Source of the DNA: Citrifermentans bremense R1
Lineage (GTDB): Bacteria > Desulfobacterota > Desulfuromonadia > Geobacterales > Geobacteraceae
Assembly (NCBI RefSeq): GCF_000426865.1
Contig: NZ_AUGE01000019.1
Span: forward strand, 22,752-86,751
Direction of reading: 5' to 3'
DNA length: 64,000 nucleotides
Position 1 is the first letter of the stretch. Every line of letters begins with the position of its first letter. The notes beneath the pieces are model-generated. The model saw only the letters and a list, made by a program, of their open reading frames with translations, ran no database searches and had not been told where the DNA came from. Shown here piece by piece: positions 7,987 to 19,228 of the stretch. Position numbers and translations under genes: made by a program.

Positions 7987-10482
7987 CTACCCCCTTTCTA
8001 TGGTGAACCCGCGCAGGCGCAGGGCGTTGGTGACGACGCTGACCGAGGAGAGCGCCATGGCGAGCGAGGCTATGATCGGGCTCAAGAGCCAGCCGGTCAG
8101 CGGGTAGAGAACCCCTGCCGCAATGGGAATCCCCATGATGTTGTATACGAAGGCGAAGAAGAGGTTCTGCTTTATGTTGGCGATGGTGGCCCTGGACAGC
8201 GCGATGCTGGAGATGACGCCGTTCAGGTCGCCGCGGACGAGCGTGATGTCGGCCGCCTCGATGGCGACATCGGTGCCGCTCCCCATGGCGATGCCTACAT
8301 CGGCCTGGGCCAGCGCTGGCGCATCGTTGATGCCGTCGCCGACCATGGCGACCACCTTCCCCTGCGCCTGCAGCTTCTTGATCTCTTCACCCTTGGCGTC
8401 GGGGAGCACTTCGGCGACTACCCGGTCCACCCCCACCTGCCGCGCGATGGAGTCGGCGGTGCGCCGGTTGTCTCCGGTAAGCATGATCACTTCGAGACCC
8501 AGTTCGTGCAGCCTCTTCACTGCCGCGGCAGAGCTTTCCTTGATCGGGTCGGCTATGGCGATGAGGCCGGCATAGGCGCCGTCGACCGCGACGAAAATCG
8601 GTGTCTTCGCCTGGTCCGCGAGCCGATGGGCTGCAGCCGTGTCGGCCGCGATCCCCTCTTTCTCCAGCAGCAGCGCGGTTCCGATCACCACCCTCTTGCC
8701 GTCCACGGTCGCCTCTATGCCGTGACCGGGGATAGCGTTGAAGTCACGGGCGGAAAGGCGCGTAAGGCCGCTTTCATCGGCGTAACGCACGATCGACTCC
8801 CCCAGCGGATGTTCGCTTCCCGCCTCCGCGGCCGCCGCCAGTTGCATGAGCGCCTGGCGCTCGAAGCCTGCCGTCTCTATGTCCGTTACGGAAGGGACGC
8901 CGCGGGTGATGGTGCCGGTCTTGTCAAGGACTATGGTGGTCAGCTTGTGCGCCGTTTCCAGCGCCTCACCCCCCTTTATCAGGATGCCGCCCTGGGCGCC
9001 GCGCCCGGTGCCGACCATGATGGCCGTTGGCGTGGCGAGCCCGAGCGCGCAGGGGCAGGCGATAATCAGCACCGAGACGAAGGTCAAGACCGCCATGTTG
9101 AGCCGGGTATCCGGCGGCGAGACGTCGAACCAGACCACGAAGGTGGCAATGGCGAGCGAGATGACTACCGGGACGAAATAGCTCGCGATCAGGTCGGCGA
9201 GTCGCTGGATGGGGGCCTTGGTCCCCTGAGCCTGCTGCACCAGCCTCACGATTTGCTGCAGCACGGTGTCCTTGCCGATCCTGGTGGCGCGCATGCGGAA
9301 AGAGCCGGTCTTGTTGAGGGTCGCGCCGATGACGGTGTCCCCCTCGCTTTTGCGCACCGGGAGCGGCTCGCCGGTCAGCATGCTCTCGTCCACCGTGGAA
9401 GAACCCTCGATCAACTCGCCGTCCACAGGCACCTTCTCGCCCGGCCGGACCAGGATGGTGTCGCCCAACTGCACCTCGGCTATGGGTATGTCCTGCTCCT
9501 TGCCATCCCGCAGCACCCGCGCCAACTTAGGCTGGAGGCCTATGAGGGCATGGATCGCGCCGCTGGTCTTGCTCTTGGCGCGCGCCTCCAGAAGGCGTCC
9601 CATGAGGATGAGGGTGACGATGATGGCGGCGACCTCGTAGTAAACGCCTACCGCCCCCTCGTGCCCGTGCCCTGCCGCTGCGGTGCGTGCGCTCAGCCAT
9701 TGCGGCGCGACGGTGGCCACGACGCTGAAGAGATAGGCGGAAAGCGTCCCGAGCGACACCAGGGTGTTCATGTCGGCTACTCGGTGTTTGGCGGCACTCC
9801 AGGCGCCGGTGAAGAATTCCCGGCCCGCCCAGAAAAGGACCGGCGTGGTGAGCGCGAGTTCCACCCAGGCACGGCCTGGGAAGTTGAAGGTATCAGCCAG
9901 GGAGGGAATCAGGTGCCCGGCCATGGCGAGAACCGCCACGGGGATGGTGAGAGCCAGGGCGACCACGAACTTGCCGCGGTTCTTCAGATACTGTTCCTCG
10001 TGCACCCTGGACTGCGCTTCCAGAAGCTCCGCCTCGTCGGTCTCGGCTCCGCCGCTTCCCGTCTCTAGAATGTCGTACCCCATGTCCCGCACCACCTGCT
10101 TGAGCGCCTGCGGGCTTGTCACCTGCGGGTCGTACTTGACGGTGGCCCGGGTGGTGGCGAAGTTGACCGCAGCCTTGGCGACGCCCGGGGCGGTGGAAAG
10201 CGTCTTCTCGATGCGGCCGGCGCACCCGGCGCAGTTCATTCCCAAAAGCGGAAACTCGCACTGCTCGGCATGCTCGGGTGCTGCCGTGGCAACCGCTGAC
10301 GGTGCCTCGGCACCCGGCGGCGGTTCGATGGTTAGGTAGCTCTCCGGGTTCGCCTCGAATTTTTCTTTGCACCCTGCGGAGCAGAATTTGTAGGTGGTCC
10401 CGGCATGGGTCGCGCTGTGGGGCGCGTCCACGTGCACATCCATGCCGCAGACGGGGTCGCGGAATACCTTGTTTTCCGACAT
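7987..10482 (-). CDS. copA: Copper-translocating P1B-type ATPase with YHS and HMA domains
   Basis: Exports Cu+ from the cytoplasm at the cost of ATP. The 831-residue product has an N-terminal YHS domain (about 8-50: DPVCGMDV, then CSAGCKEKF), one HMA domain (about 73-140) with GMNCAGC at 81-87, and eight expected membrane helices. The actuator TGEP is at 370-373, the metal-site CPC at 476-478 ([13 protein letters not shown]) and the phosphorylation site DKTGT at 520-524. The SEHPLGES motif, whose HP typifies the P1B group, and the hinge [14 protein letters not shown] are also present. It is the second gene after csoR (17-base gap) and is followed by a small HMBD protein. Monovalent copper specificity is well supported by CPC, HMA and the CsoR control. 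Confidence 0.96.
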   Translation of the reverse strand: MSENKVFRDPVCGMDVHVDAPHSATHAGTTYKFCSAGCKEKFEANPESYLTIEPPPGAEAPSAVATAAPEHAEQCEFPLLGMNCAGCAGRIEKTLSTAPGVAKAAVNFATTRATVKYDPQVTSPQALKQVVRDMGYDILETGSGGAETDEAELLEAQSRVHEEQYLKNRGKFVVALALTIPVAVLAMAGHLIPSLADTFNFPGRAWVELALTTPVLFWAGREFFTGAWSAAKHRVADMNTLVSLGTLSAYLFSVVATVAPQWLSARTAAAGHGHEGAVGVYYEVAAIIVTLILMGRLLEARAKSKTSGAIHALIGLQPKLARVLRDGKEQDIPIAEVQLGDTILVRPGEKVPVDGELIEGSSTVDESMLTGEPLPVRKSEGDTVIGATLNKTGSFRMRATRIGKDTVLQQIVRLVQQAQGTKAPIQRLADLIASYFVPVVISLAIATFVVWFDVSPPDTRLNMAVLTFVSVLIIACPCALGLATPTAIMVGTGRGAQGGILIKGGEALETAHKLTTIVLDKTGTITRGVPSVTDIETAGFERQALMQLAAAAEAGSEHPLGESIVRYADESGLTRLSARDFNAIPGHGIEATVDGKRVVIGTALLLEKEGIAADTAAAHRLADQAKTPIFVAVDGAYAGLIAIADPIKESSAAAVKRLHELGLEVIMLTGDNRRTADSIARQVGVDRVVAEVLPDAKGEEIKKLQAQGKVVAMVGDGINDAPALAQADVGIAMGSGTDVAIEAADITLVRGDLNGVISSIALSRATIANIKQNLFFAFVYNIMGIPIAAGVLYPLTGWLLSPIIASLAMALSSVSVVTNALRLRGFTIERG

Positions 10483-10499
10483 ATCTTGGTCCTCCCTTG

Positions 10500-10790
10500 T
10501 TATCTCAAAAAGCGCGACAGCGCTGTTTTTACTTCGTCCAGCAGCGCCTGCTGCGACATCGGTTTGGCTGATTCATGCTGGCTGTCTGTCCCCTGGCCAA
10601 GGACGCAATTCTCGAGGTGGCGGGTCAGGAGTTCGACGCCGAGAGAATCGAGTGCCGAGCGGACTGCCGAAATCTGGTTCAGGATGTCGACACAGTAGCG
10701 TTTTTCCTCCAGCATCCGCTCGATTCCGGCAACTTGCCCGGCGATTCGCTTCACGCGGGTGGTCATTTTGTTTTTGGGCGACTGGCTCAT
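10500..10790 (-). CDS. csoR: CsoR-family copper-sensing transcriptional repressor
   Basis: Cytoplasmic repressor that leaves its operator when it binds Cu+. ATG 10788-10790 is chosen because AAGGAGG precedes it; an upstream in-frame ATG would run the protein through the operator. The 96-residue protein is all-helical and carries the copper triad Cys33 (RYCVDIL), His58 and Cys62 (TRHLENC). The 25- and 4-residue spacing matches the characterised CsoR proteins. It heads the csoR-copA-HMBD operon, with two operator-like palindromes just upstream, so autoregulation is expected. The triad separates it from the FrmR and RcnR branches, which lack this exact pattern. Confidence 0.93.
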   Translation of the reverse strand: MSQSPKNKMTTRVKRIAGQVAGIERMLEEKRYCVDILNQISAVRSALDSLGVELLTRHLENCVLGQGTDSQHESAKPMSQQALLDEVKTALSRFLR

Positions 10791-10811
10791 GGGCGCCTCC
10801 TTATGCTCTGG

Positions 10812-10863
10812 ATACCCGGTGGGGGTATATTTTTGATAAGCTGAAGATACCCCCACGGGGTAT
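10812..10863. promoter_or_regulatory. Tandem CsoR operator palindromes
   Basis: Two 17-base elements, ATACCCGGTGGGGGTAT at 10812-10828 and ATACCCCCACGGGGTAT at 10847-10863, flank an AT-rich segment. Each has the ATACCC/GGGTAT palindrome with a G/C tract typical of CsoR operators. Their centres are 35 bases apart, a little over three helical turns. They lie 22-73 bases upstream of the csoR start and would overlap its promoter. Confidence 0.82.
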
Positions 10864-10907
10864 GTGTGGTCAAGAGGAAAATCGAGGACGAGAGGCAGGG
10901 GCTGGGA

Positions 10908-10938
10908 GGGGGACTGGCTCCGCAGGTGCCTGTCCCCC
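10908..10938 (+). repeat. GGGGACTGGCTCC family repeat, copy 1
   Basis: Hairpin-forming element: GGGGGACTGGCTCC, then GCAGGTGCCTGTCCCCC. The outer GGGGGAC/GTCCCCC arms pair, and the inner GGCTCC and GGTGCC segments give an imperfect stem. At least three more copies occur in the window (11083-11114, 11127-11155, 15892-15921). Confidence 0.75.
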
Positions 10939-11000
10939 GGGGCCTAAGCATGACCGTCGTTACTTGCATGCTGCTGGAAGCGGAGCTTCTATTGCCTTGC

Positions 11001-11024
11001 GTTCCCAAGCTGGAGCTTGGGAAC
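11001..11024. repeat. GTTCCCAAGCTGG palindrome, copy 1
   Basis: A perfect or near-perfect 24-base palindrome with GTTCCCAAGCT and AGCTTGGGAAC arms around GG. The same or variant sequence recurs at 15858-15881, 30747-30770, 30803-30826, 61552-61575 and 61638-61661, always between genes. Confidence 0.75.
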
Positions 11025-11082
11025 GAGACATGAGGGGGATAGAGAGATAAGGGGACAAAGACAAGGGGGGCACACGGATAAG

Positions 11083-11155
11083 GGGGGACAGGCACCTCGC
11101 GGAGCCAGTCCCCCTGGCAATAGAAAGGGGACTGGCTCCGCAGGTGCCTGTCCCC
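11083..11155. repeat. Head-to-head pair of GGGGACTGGCTCC repeats (BIME-like)
   Basis: Copy 2 (11083-11114, reverse orientation) and copy 3 (11127-11155, forward) are inverted relative to one another with 12 bases between them. The pair could form one long hairpin. It lies about 40 bases downstream of the aconitase stop and may serve as its transcript end. With copy 1, the GTTCCCAAG palindrome and the CsoR operators it fills the 10791-11197 gap. Confidence 0.72.
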
Positions 11156-11197
11156 TTTCGCTTCCCTCCCCTGCCCTTGTCCCCTCGTAAGCCGCGA

Positions 11198-14002
<2,805 letters not shown>

Positions 14003-14060
14003 GTTCTTCTCCCTAGTTTTTTATACCGACCGGTGGACCTAATGGACCATAACCTGACTT

Positions 14061-15395
14061 TCACACTTTCTTTACAGCGACGTTCGCGGCGATGAGGATC
14101 GGGTCCCAGACAGGCGAGTAGGGAGGGGCGTAGGCCAGATCCAGTTCGGCGATCTCGAAGACGGTCATCTGCTTGTAGATCGCCGTTGCCAGCACGTCTA
14201 GCCTCTTGGCCACCACGTCTTCACCGACGATCTGGGCGCCGAGGAGCAGCCCGTCACCCTTCTGGCAAAAAAGGATGACGCGCATGGTGCTCCCGCCGGG
14301 GAATTCCCCTCGGGTGGGGCTGTCCACTGCGACCTTGACGTAATCCTTGCCGAGCGCCTGCAACTGCCTCTCGTTTAAACCGGTGGTGGCGACGCTCAGT
14401 TCGAAGAACTTGAAGACCGCGGTCTGGTCTATCCCCCAGAATTCCATCATGCGGTCGGGGTTGGCGACGTTGCTCCCTATGACGCGCCCATGCTTGTTGG
14501 CGACAGGGCCCAGCGGGAAGTAGGAGTTCGCCCCCAGTTGCCGGACGTAATGCTCGGCGCAGTCCCCCCCGGCGAAGACGGAGTCGAGGTTGGTGCGCAG
14601 GCAGCGGTCGACCTTGGCCGCCCCCGCCGTACCCAATTCGCCTCCTGCCGCAGCAAATAGCGCGGTGTTGGGGCGGGTGCCGACGGCGACGACCACCAGG
14701 TCGGCGGGGAAAACGCCTGCCGAGGATCGGACCTCGCCCCCCGCCTTCTCGGCGATATCGACGCCGGTTAAAAGCTCGATCCCCCTCTCCTTCACCTTGT
14801 CCATCACCTTCGCCCTCGCCTCCTCGCAGAAGGAAGGGAGTATGTTGGGGGCTTTCTCCAGGATTACCGGCTTGATCTTCATGTTGGTGAGGACGTCCGC
14901 CACTTCCAGGTTGGTGTAGCCGGCGCCGACCAAGACCGCGTGCTTCGGCGCCTTGTCGTAGATGAACTGCTTGACGTGGCGGGTGTCGTCGAGCGTCTTG
15001 AAGCAAAAGACGCCGCTGTCGTCGAAGCCGGGTGCGGTGAGCCTGATGGCGCTGTTGCCGGTGGCGTAGACCAGGAAGTCGTAGCGCTCTTCGTAACTCC
15101 TGCCGGTAGCGAGATCGGTAACGTTCACTGTCTTGCCGACCGGGTCGATGCCGGTGACCTCCTGCCGCAGCCGGTAGTCTATTCCACGTTCCTTGCGGAT
15201 GGTCTCAAGCGACAGCGCGTAGAGCTTTTCAACCGGCTTCTCCTTGAAGAAGAGGTTGTACGGCATGCCGCAGGCGGCATAGGAGACGTCGCCGCTTCTC
15301 TCCAGCACGACCACTTCAGACTCGGGAGACAGCCGCTTTGCCTGGCTTGCCGCCGACAGCCCTGCAGCGACCCCGCCGATGATCACAGTCTTCAT
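14061..15395 (-). CDS. CoA-disulfide reductase / NADH oxidase-like flavoprotein
   Basis: Pyridine-nucleotide-disulfide oxidoreductase with a single active-site cysteine. The start at 15393-15395 follows GGAGG; a start six codons earlier is less likely. The 444-residue product has an FAD-binding motif IIGGVAAGLSAA (about 5-16), the redox Cys42 in YAACGMPYN that defines the CoADR/NADH oxidase/NADH peroxidase group, a second Rossmann motif VLVGAGYTNLEVADVL, and the FAD site FAGGDCAEH. Reduction of CoA disulfide, polysulfide or O2/peroxide is possible; the sequence does not separate these. Rubredoxin is encoded just upstream, a plausible electron partner in oxygen protection. Confidence 0.88.
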   Translation of the reverse strand: MKTVIIGGVAAGLSAASQAKRLSPESEVVVLERSGDVSYAACGMPYNLFFKEKPVEKLYALSLETIRKERGIDYRLRQEVTGIDPVGKTVNVTDLATGRSYEERYDFLVYATGNSAIRLTAPGFDDSGVFCFKTLDDTRHVKQFIYDKAPKHAVLVGAGYTNLEVADVLTNMKIKPVILEKAPNILPSFCEEARAKVMDKVKERGIELLTGVDIAEKAGGEVRSSAGVFPADLVVVAVGTRPNTALFAAAGGELGTAGAAKVDRCLRTNLDSVFAGGDCAEHYVRQLGANSYFPLGPVANKHGRVIGSNVANPDRMMEFWGIDQTAVFKFFELSVATTGLNERQLQALGKDYVKVAVDSPTRGEFPGGSTMRVILFCQKGDGLLLGAQIVGEDVVAKRLDVLATAIYKQMTVFEIAELDLAYAPPYSPVWDPILIAANVAVKKV

Positions 15396-15411
15396 ACAGC
15401 CTCCGCATGTC

Positions 15412-15467
15412 ATAAAAAGAAACGGGCTGCCTTTGTATCAGCGTCGAAGCTGAAGGCAGCCCGTTCC
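15412..15467 (-). terminator. Terminator or attenuator between rubredoxin and the flavoprotein
   Basis: AACGGGCTGCCTT and AAGGCAGCCCGTT form a 13-bp perfect stem around a loop of about 21 bases. On the minus strand it is followed by TCTTTTTAT. It ends the rubredoxin transcript only about 15-20 bases before the flavoprotein's ribosome site, leaving almost no room for a separate promoter. Downstream expression therefore probably depends on read-through. Confidence 0.85.
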
Positions 15468-15475
15468 TTGCTGTA

Positions 15476-15634
15476 TTACATCTCTTCGAACAAGCTCTTC
15501 TCGGCGCCGCAAAGAGGGCAGACCCAGTCCTCGGGGATGTCTTCAAAGGCAGTGCCCGGCTGCACGCCGCTATCGATGTCTCCTGTTTCCGGGTTGTAGA
15601 TGTAACCGCATACGGTGCAACGATATTTCTTCAT
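15476..15634 (-). CDS. Rubredoxin
   Basis: Small cytoplasmic one-electron carrier with one Fe bound by four cysteines. The 52-residue frame starts at ATG 15632-15634 after GGAGAAGGAGGG. It contains [19 protein letters not shown] and, near the end, [17 protein letters not shown], which gives the CxxCGY and CPLCG knuckles. Length is normal for a type I rubredoxin. Likely partners are oxygen- or peroxide-reducing enzymes, consistent with the flavoprotein directly downstream and a superoxide dismutase elsewhere in the window. Confidence 0.96.
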   Translation of the reverse strand: MKKYRCTVCGYIYNPETGDIDSGVQPGTAFEDIPEDWVCPLCGAEKSLFEEM

Positions 15635-15982
15635 AATTCTCCCTCCTTCTCCTGTTAATTGATAAAAGTCATTCCCCCTGTGGTTGTTCAGAGGGTAAAA
15701 ACATCCATATAAAGTAGCTGGAGAGAAATTGTTGTCAAGCCGATGCCAATGATAAAGCTCTATTTGGAAAGCTATGTACAGATGGAACGGTTAAATGGTA
15801 TTACCGTCAAGCAAGAGGCTTTCGCTGATGAGGGAGCTGGAAGAAGATATTGATCTGGTTCCCAAGCTGGAGCTTGGAAACCAGAAGAAAAGGGGACTGG
15901 CTCCGCCAGGTGCCTGTCCCCGGGTTGCGATTGGTGTGTGGCGGAAGAACAACTCGTTACACCGCAAACGATGGAGAGTTAC
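15635..15982. other. Intergenic region between rubredoxin and the MFS gene
   Basis: Divergent promoter region of the rubredoxin (minus) and MFS (plus) genes, with low-GC sequence at 15650-15800 where promoters are expected. The right half has one GTTCCCAAG palindrome and one GGGGACTGGCTCC repeat. No convincing gene: the short frames are overlapped by repeats. Confidence 0.6.
15858..15921. repeat. GTTCCCAAG palindrome (copy 2) next to GGGGACTGGCTCC repeat (copy 4)
   Basis: GTTCCCAAGCTGGAGCTTGG followed by AAAC occupies 15858-15881, a palindrome with one mismatch. GGGGACTGGCTCCGCCAGGT followed by GCCTGTCCCC occupies 15892-15921, with one base inserted relative to the other copies. Both families occur side by side here, as they do at 10908-11155. 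Confidence 0.72.
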
Positions 15983-17179
15983 ATGAAGCGTCTACTGGGG
16001 AAGATCGACGAGGGGCTGCTCACTTCCGAGCAGCGCCCGATGCTGCGCTTCCTGATCATCCTTACCGCGGCCTCGACTATCGGGCTGCAAGGTTACACCA
16101 TTCTTTTCAACAACTTCGCTGCCGAGATGGTGCACCTGGACGGTAGCCAGGTCGGTATGACGCAGTCGGTGCGGGAAATTCCGGGGCTCCTGACACTGCT
16201 GGTGGTCTTCGTGCTCCTTTTCATGCGCGAGCACAAGCTGGCTGCGCTCTCGGTCTTGCTCTTGGGGCTCGGCACCGGTATCACCGCGCTCATCCCGTCC
16301 TACGGCTGGGTGATCTTCACCACGGTGGTGATGAGCTTCGGTTTTCACTACTACGAGACCACGAACCAGTCGCTCACGCTGCAGTACTTTTCCACCGCCG
16401 TGTCCCCCATCGTCTTTGGGCGCCTCCGAGCGCTGGCGGCGGTTTCCAGCGTGGTAGCGGGCATCATGGTCTACTGTCTGAGCTCGGTGGTGCAGTACCG
16501 GGGAATGTATCTGGCCATCGGGGCGGTGGTATTCATCGCAGGAGCATGGGGGCTCTGCCAGAATCCCACCCACGCAGGGATCGTGCCCCAGCGCAAGAAG
16601 ATGATACTGCGGCGCAGGTATTCGCTCTTTTACATCCTGACCCTTCTCTCCGGGGCGAGACGGCAGATCTTCGTGGTCTTCTCGATACTGCTGTTGGTGC
16701 AGGTGTTCCATTTCACGGTGCGCGAGATGACCATCCTCTTCATCGTGAACAACATCGTCGCCTATATCCTCAACTCCCTGATAGGAAAGGCGATCAACCG
16801 TTTCGGCGAACGCTTCATCTCCTCCTGCGAGTATGCCGGCGTCATCGTCATCTTCCTGGTCTATGCCTTCAGCACCTCGAAATATCTGGTCATGTTCATG
16901 TACATACTGGACAACATCCTCTACAATTTCGATGTTTCCATCCGGACCTACTTTCAGAAGGTGGCAGACCCTGCAGACATATCCTCATCCATGTCTGTAG
17001 GTTTCACCATCAATCACATAGCCGCCGTCTTCCTGCCTGCCCTGGGCGGATACTTCTGGATGTTGGACTACCGCATCCCATTCATCGGAGGCACGGTACT
17101 GGGTGTGATTTCCCTGATCGCGGCACAGTGGATGCGGGTACCTGAGAAGGCACCGAAGATGGAGATGTCAGCTAGTTAA
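15983..17179 (+). CDS. Major facilitator superfamily transporter
   Basis: Inner-membrane secondary transporter of unknown substrate. ATG 15983-15985 (MKRLLGKIDEGLL) is preferred because GGAG lies six bases before it; longer frames from GTG 15938 or ATG 15971 lack a ribosome site. About 398 residues contain 11-12 hydrophobic helices with the central cytoplasmic loop (CQNPTHAGIVPQRKKMILRRR). No drug or sugar signature was recognised. It is followed 66 bases later by a VOC protein and then a flavin-barrel protein on the same strand, possibly one transcript. Confidence 0.82.
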   Translation: MKRLLGKIDEGLLTSEQRPMLRFLIILTAASTIGLQGYTILFNNFAAEMVHLDGSQVGMTQSVREIPGLLTLLVVFVLLFMREHKLAALSVLLLGLGTGITALIPSYGWVIFTTVVMSFGFHYYETTNQSLTLQYFSTAVSPIVFGRLRALAAVSSVVAGIMVYCLSSVVQYRGMYLAIGAVVFIAGAWGLCQNPTHAGIVPQRKKMILRRRYSLFYILTLLSGARRQIFVVFSILLLVQVFHFTVREMTILFIVNNIVAYILNSLIGKAINRFGERFISSCEYAGVIVIFLVYAFSTSKYLVMFMYILDNILYNFDVSIRTYFQKVADPADISSSMSVGFTINHIAAVFLPALGGYFWMLDYRIPFIGGTVLGVISLIAAQWMRVPEKAPKMEMSAS

Positions 17180-17245
17180 CAAGGGAAATAACGAAAGGCA
17201 CAGCGGTAAGTACATACAGAGATGCAACAGTAAGGAGGTGTACAG

Positions 17246-17626
17246 ATGTTTAAGCGAATCGACCACGTAGAGATCATTCCGCGCGACTTTGAGCAGTCCA
17301 TCGCATTTTACACAGAAACTTTGGGTTTCACCATGAAGCAGCGCATGGCTGTGTCTGCTCCGCCCCTGGAAGAGATAGCTTATCTCGCGCTGGGTGGCAC
17401 GGTGTTGGAATTGATGAGAGTGAAGGACCCCATCCTTTCGACCCCGGAACCTTGGAGCACTGGGTACCGGATGATGGCGCTGGAGGTTGAAGACATGGAC
17501 CTGGCACTGTTATACCTGGCGGGAAAAGGGATCGCGCCGACCTGGGGGCCGGTCACGCTGGGGCCCTCGAAGAGAGCGGAAATCCACGATCCGGACGGGC
17601 TGCCGATCGAATTGAGGCAGTGGTGA
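17246..17626 (+). CDS. VOC-family (glyoxalase I/bleomycin-resistance fold) protein
   Basis: The 126-residue protein of the vicinal-oxygen-chelate fold has the paired beta-alpha-beta-beta-beta units. It opens with MFKRIDHVEIIPRDFEQSIAFYTETLGF, whose His (HVEI) is the usual first metal ligand. A Glu in LALGGTVLELMRV, and the ending EIHDPDGLPIELRQW with its Glu, supply further ligands. Glyoxalase, dioxygenase or binding-protein function cannot be assigned from sequence. A strong TAAGGAGGTGTACAG site precedes the start. Confidence 0.87.
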   Translation: MFKRIDHVEIIPRDFEQSIAFYTETLGFTMKQRMAVSAPPLEEIAYLALGGTVLELMRVKDPILSTPEPWSTGYRMMALEVEDMDLALLYLAGKGIAPTWGPVTLGPSKRAEIHDPDGLPIELRQW

Positions 17627-17660
17627 CTGTAGCAACAACTAAACACTGGAGGTTATGCAG

Positions 17661-18032
17661 ATGATCCCTGACAAGATGAAAGAAGTGATGAAGCATGAAG
17701 GTGTGGTCGCCATTGCGACGCAAGGCGAAGACGGGCCGCACCTGGTAAATACCTGGAATAGCTACCTGGCGATAGATGCCGACGGGAGACTGCTCATTCC
17801 CGCGGGTTACATGCATGTGACTGAAAAGAACGTGGTCCGCAATCCGAAGGTGCTGCTGACCCTGGGGAGCCGCGAGGTGCAGGGGGCGCACGGCCCCGGA
17901 ACCGGATTCCTGGTCGAGGGGAACGCGCGGTTCATAAATTCCGGCCCGGTTTTCGAGACCACCAAGAGCATCTTCCCCTGGGCCAGGGGGGTGCTTGAGA
18001 TTACTATCTCGAATGTGACGCAGACGCTGTAG
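17661..18032 (+). CDS. Pyridoxamine 5'-phosphate oxidase-like FMN-binding split-barrel protein
   Basis: The 123-residue single-domain split-barrel protein probably binds FMN or F420 as a dimer. ATG 17661 (MIPDKMKEVMKHEGVVAIAT) is chosen because GGAGG is eight bases upstream; the ATG at 17655 is only two bases from it. Family features are the early VVAIATQGEDGPHLVNTW strand pair and RNPKVLLTLGSREV. It is too short for a true PdxH and lacks its C-terminal region, so 'PPOX-like' is safer. It is the last gene of the plus-strand group; a hairpin repeat follows. Confidence 0.82.
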   Translation: MIPDKMKEVMKHEGVVAIATQGEDGPHLVNTWNSYLAIDADGRLLIPAGYMHVTEKNVVRNPKVLLTLGSREVQGAHGPGTGFLVEGNARFINSGPVFETTKSIFPWARGVLEITISNVTQTL

Positions 18033-18098
18033 TTTGTCGCCTGAAGGAAAGCCAGAACGGCAAACTATTGATACCTATCACCTGAAAGCCTTCTCGTT

Positions 18099-18131
18099 CC
18101 CTCCCCCTCCAGGGGAGGGTCGGGGTGGGGG
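18099..18131. repeat. CACCCC/GGGGTG-family repeat, copy 2
   Basis: CCCTCCCCCTCCAGGGGAGG, then GTCGGGGTGGGGG forms an imperfect hairpin (CCCTCCCC with GGGGAGGG). It sits between the convergent flavin-barrel and NrfD-family genes and may end one or both transcripts. No T-run follows. Confidence 0.6.
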
Positions 18132-18190
18132 CAGGCACTCAGGACAGACAGAGCAACCGCGACAGCCAAGCACGCAAGTCGCCTCCAGAT

Positions 18191-19228
18191 TCACTCTCCC
18201 CCCTGCATCCTTCTCCTTTGCGGCCCGATTACTGCCTGAGGCTCCCGCGCCGCATCCTTCCCGGTCTCCAGCAGCGCATACCTGAGACAGATAGCACCGA
18301 GCGTTGTGAGAAGGCCGCTTGCCTTCCTCCGGGTCGAAGACTTGGCAGGGATCAGGTCCAGCACCACCCCGGCGACCAGCGCCACCTTCGCCGCGTTCCA
18401 GAGTAACCCTCCCCTCCCCTTTTCGAAGCCGTAGACCGCCTCCTTGTTCGCCGGAGTACGCCGTTCCATGGCCACCATGGCGGCTGCTTCTCCAACCTTG
18501 CCTACCATGCCGAAGCGCTGCACCACCTTTTCCTCGTGCAGGTTCAAGGGGAGCAACTCCAAGGCGCCGGCGGTGCTGGCTATTGCGGAGGAGATGAAAA
18601 GAGGTGGCAGCAGGCGGCGCTTTTCCAGCCAGAGCGGGTTCGCCGTATTGCCCAATAGCACCCCGGTGTAACCTGCGACCATGACGCCTCCAAGGGCGGT
18701 TCCGTAACGCACCGAGCTCGGCGCCTTCTTGCCTAAGAGCAGCGACAGTGTCGCCAACATCCCGGTTCCCGCCAGGGACCAGGAACCGACGCTCATGGGG
18801 GAGCTAGGACGAAAGACACGCAGCATGTTCAAAAAGCGGGTCATCTTCCCCAGGTCCCAAGTCAAAAGCGCCGGGCCGACGGTCACCCCGGCGCAGGCTA
18901 GCAGGCGACACCAGGAGGCCAAAGCGTCAAACCTGCGCTTCCCCGGGAGTGCCGCGGCCAGAACCGCGCAGCCTCCTGCGACCCCTCCCAGATAGAAGTA
19001 CGCCGGAACCGACCAGATCCAGACCGGTTCCTTCAAAAGCGGCAGTCGATAGTAGTCGGGAAGGCTCTCGGCCGGCCGCGAGGAAATCCGCTGCCATAAG
19101 GGTACGATCGATCCCGCGTCCGGTTCCGCCTGCTTTACCCGCTGCTGCGCCCCCTCGCCGGTGAGCATCGCCAAATCCGGGTCCATCTCCCTTCCGATCT
19201 TCAAGCCACTGGTCAGAGCCTGGCTCAT
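18191..19228 (-). CDS. NrfD/PsrC-family membrane subunit of formate dehydrogenase
   Basis: Membrane quinone-interacting subunit that passes electrons from the iron-sulfur subunit to the quinone pool. The start at 19226-19228 (MSQALTSGLKIGREMDPDLA) overlaps the iron-sulfur subunit stop by an ATGA. The 345-residue product is polytopic, with about 8-9 hydrophobic segments (WIWSVPAYFYLGGVAGGCAV, GTALGGVMVAGYTGVLLGNT and others). NrfD-family proteins carry no haem, in contrast to the cytochrome b type FdnI. A longer frame extending to 19966 is only the antisense-free shadow of the neighbour. Third gene of the operon. Confidence 0.88.
   Translation of the reverse strand: MSQALTSGLKIGREMDPDLAMLTGEGAQQRVKQAEPDAGSIVPLWQRISSRPAESLPDYYRLPLLKEPVWIWSVPAYFYLGGVAGGCAVLAAALPGKRRFDALASWCRLLACAGVTVGPALLTWDLGKMTRFLNMLRVFRPSSPMSVGSWSLAGTGMLATLSLLLGKKAPSSVRYGTALGGVMVAGYTGVLLGNTANPLWLEKRRLLPPLFISSAIASTAGALELLPLNLHEEKVVQRFGMVGKVGEAAAMVAMERRTPANKEAVYGFEKGRGGLLWNAAKVALVAGVVLDLIPAKSSTRRKASGLLTTLGAICLRYALLETGKDAAREPQAVIGPQRRRMQGGE

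Noticed and set aside
8506..10068. 520-codon plus-strand open frame over copA
   Set aside because: Antisense shadow of a high-GC gene. copA on the minus strand has all P-type ATPase motifs; the plus-strand translation is Arg/Gly/His-rich with no domain.
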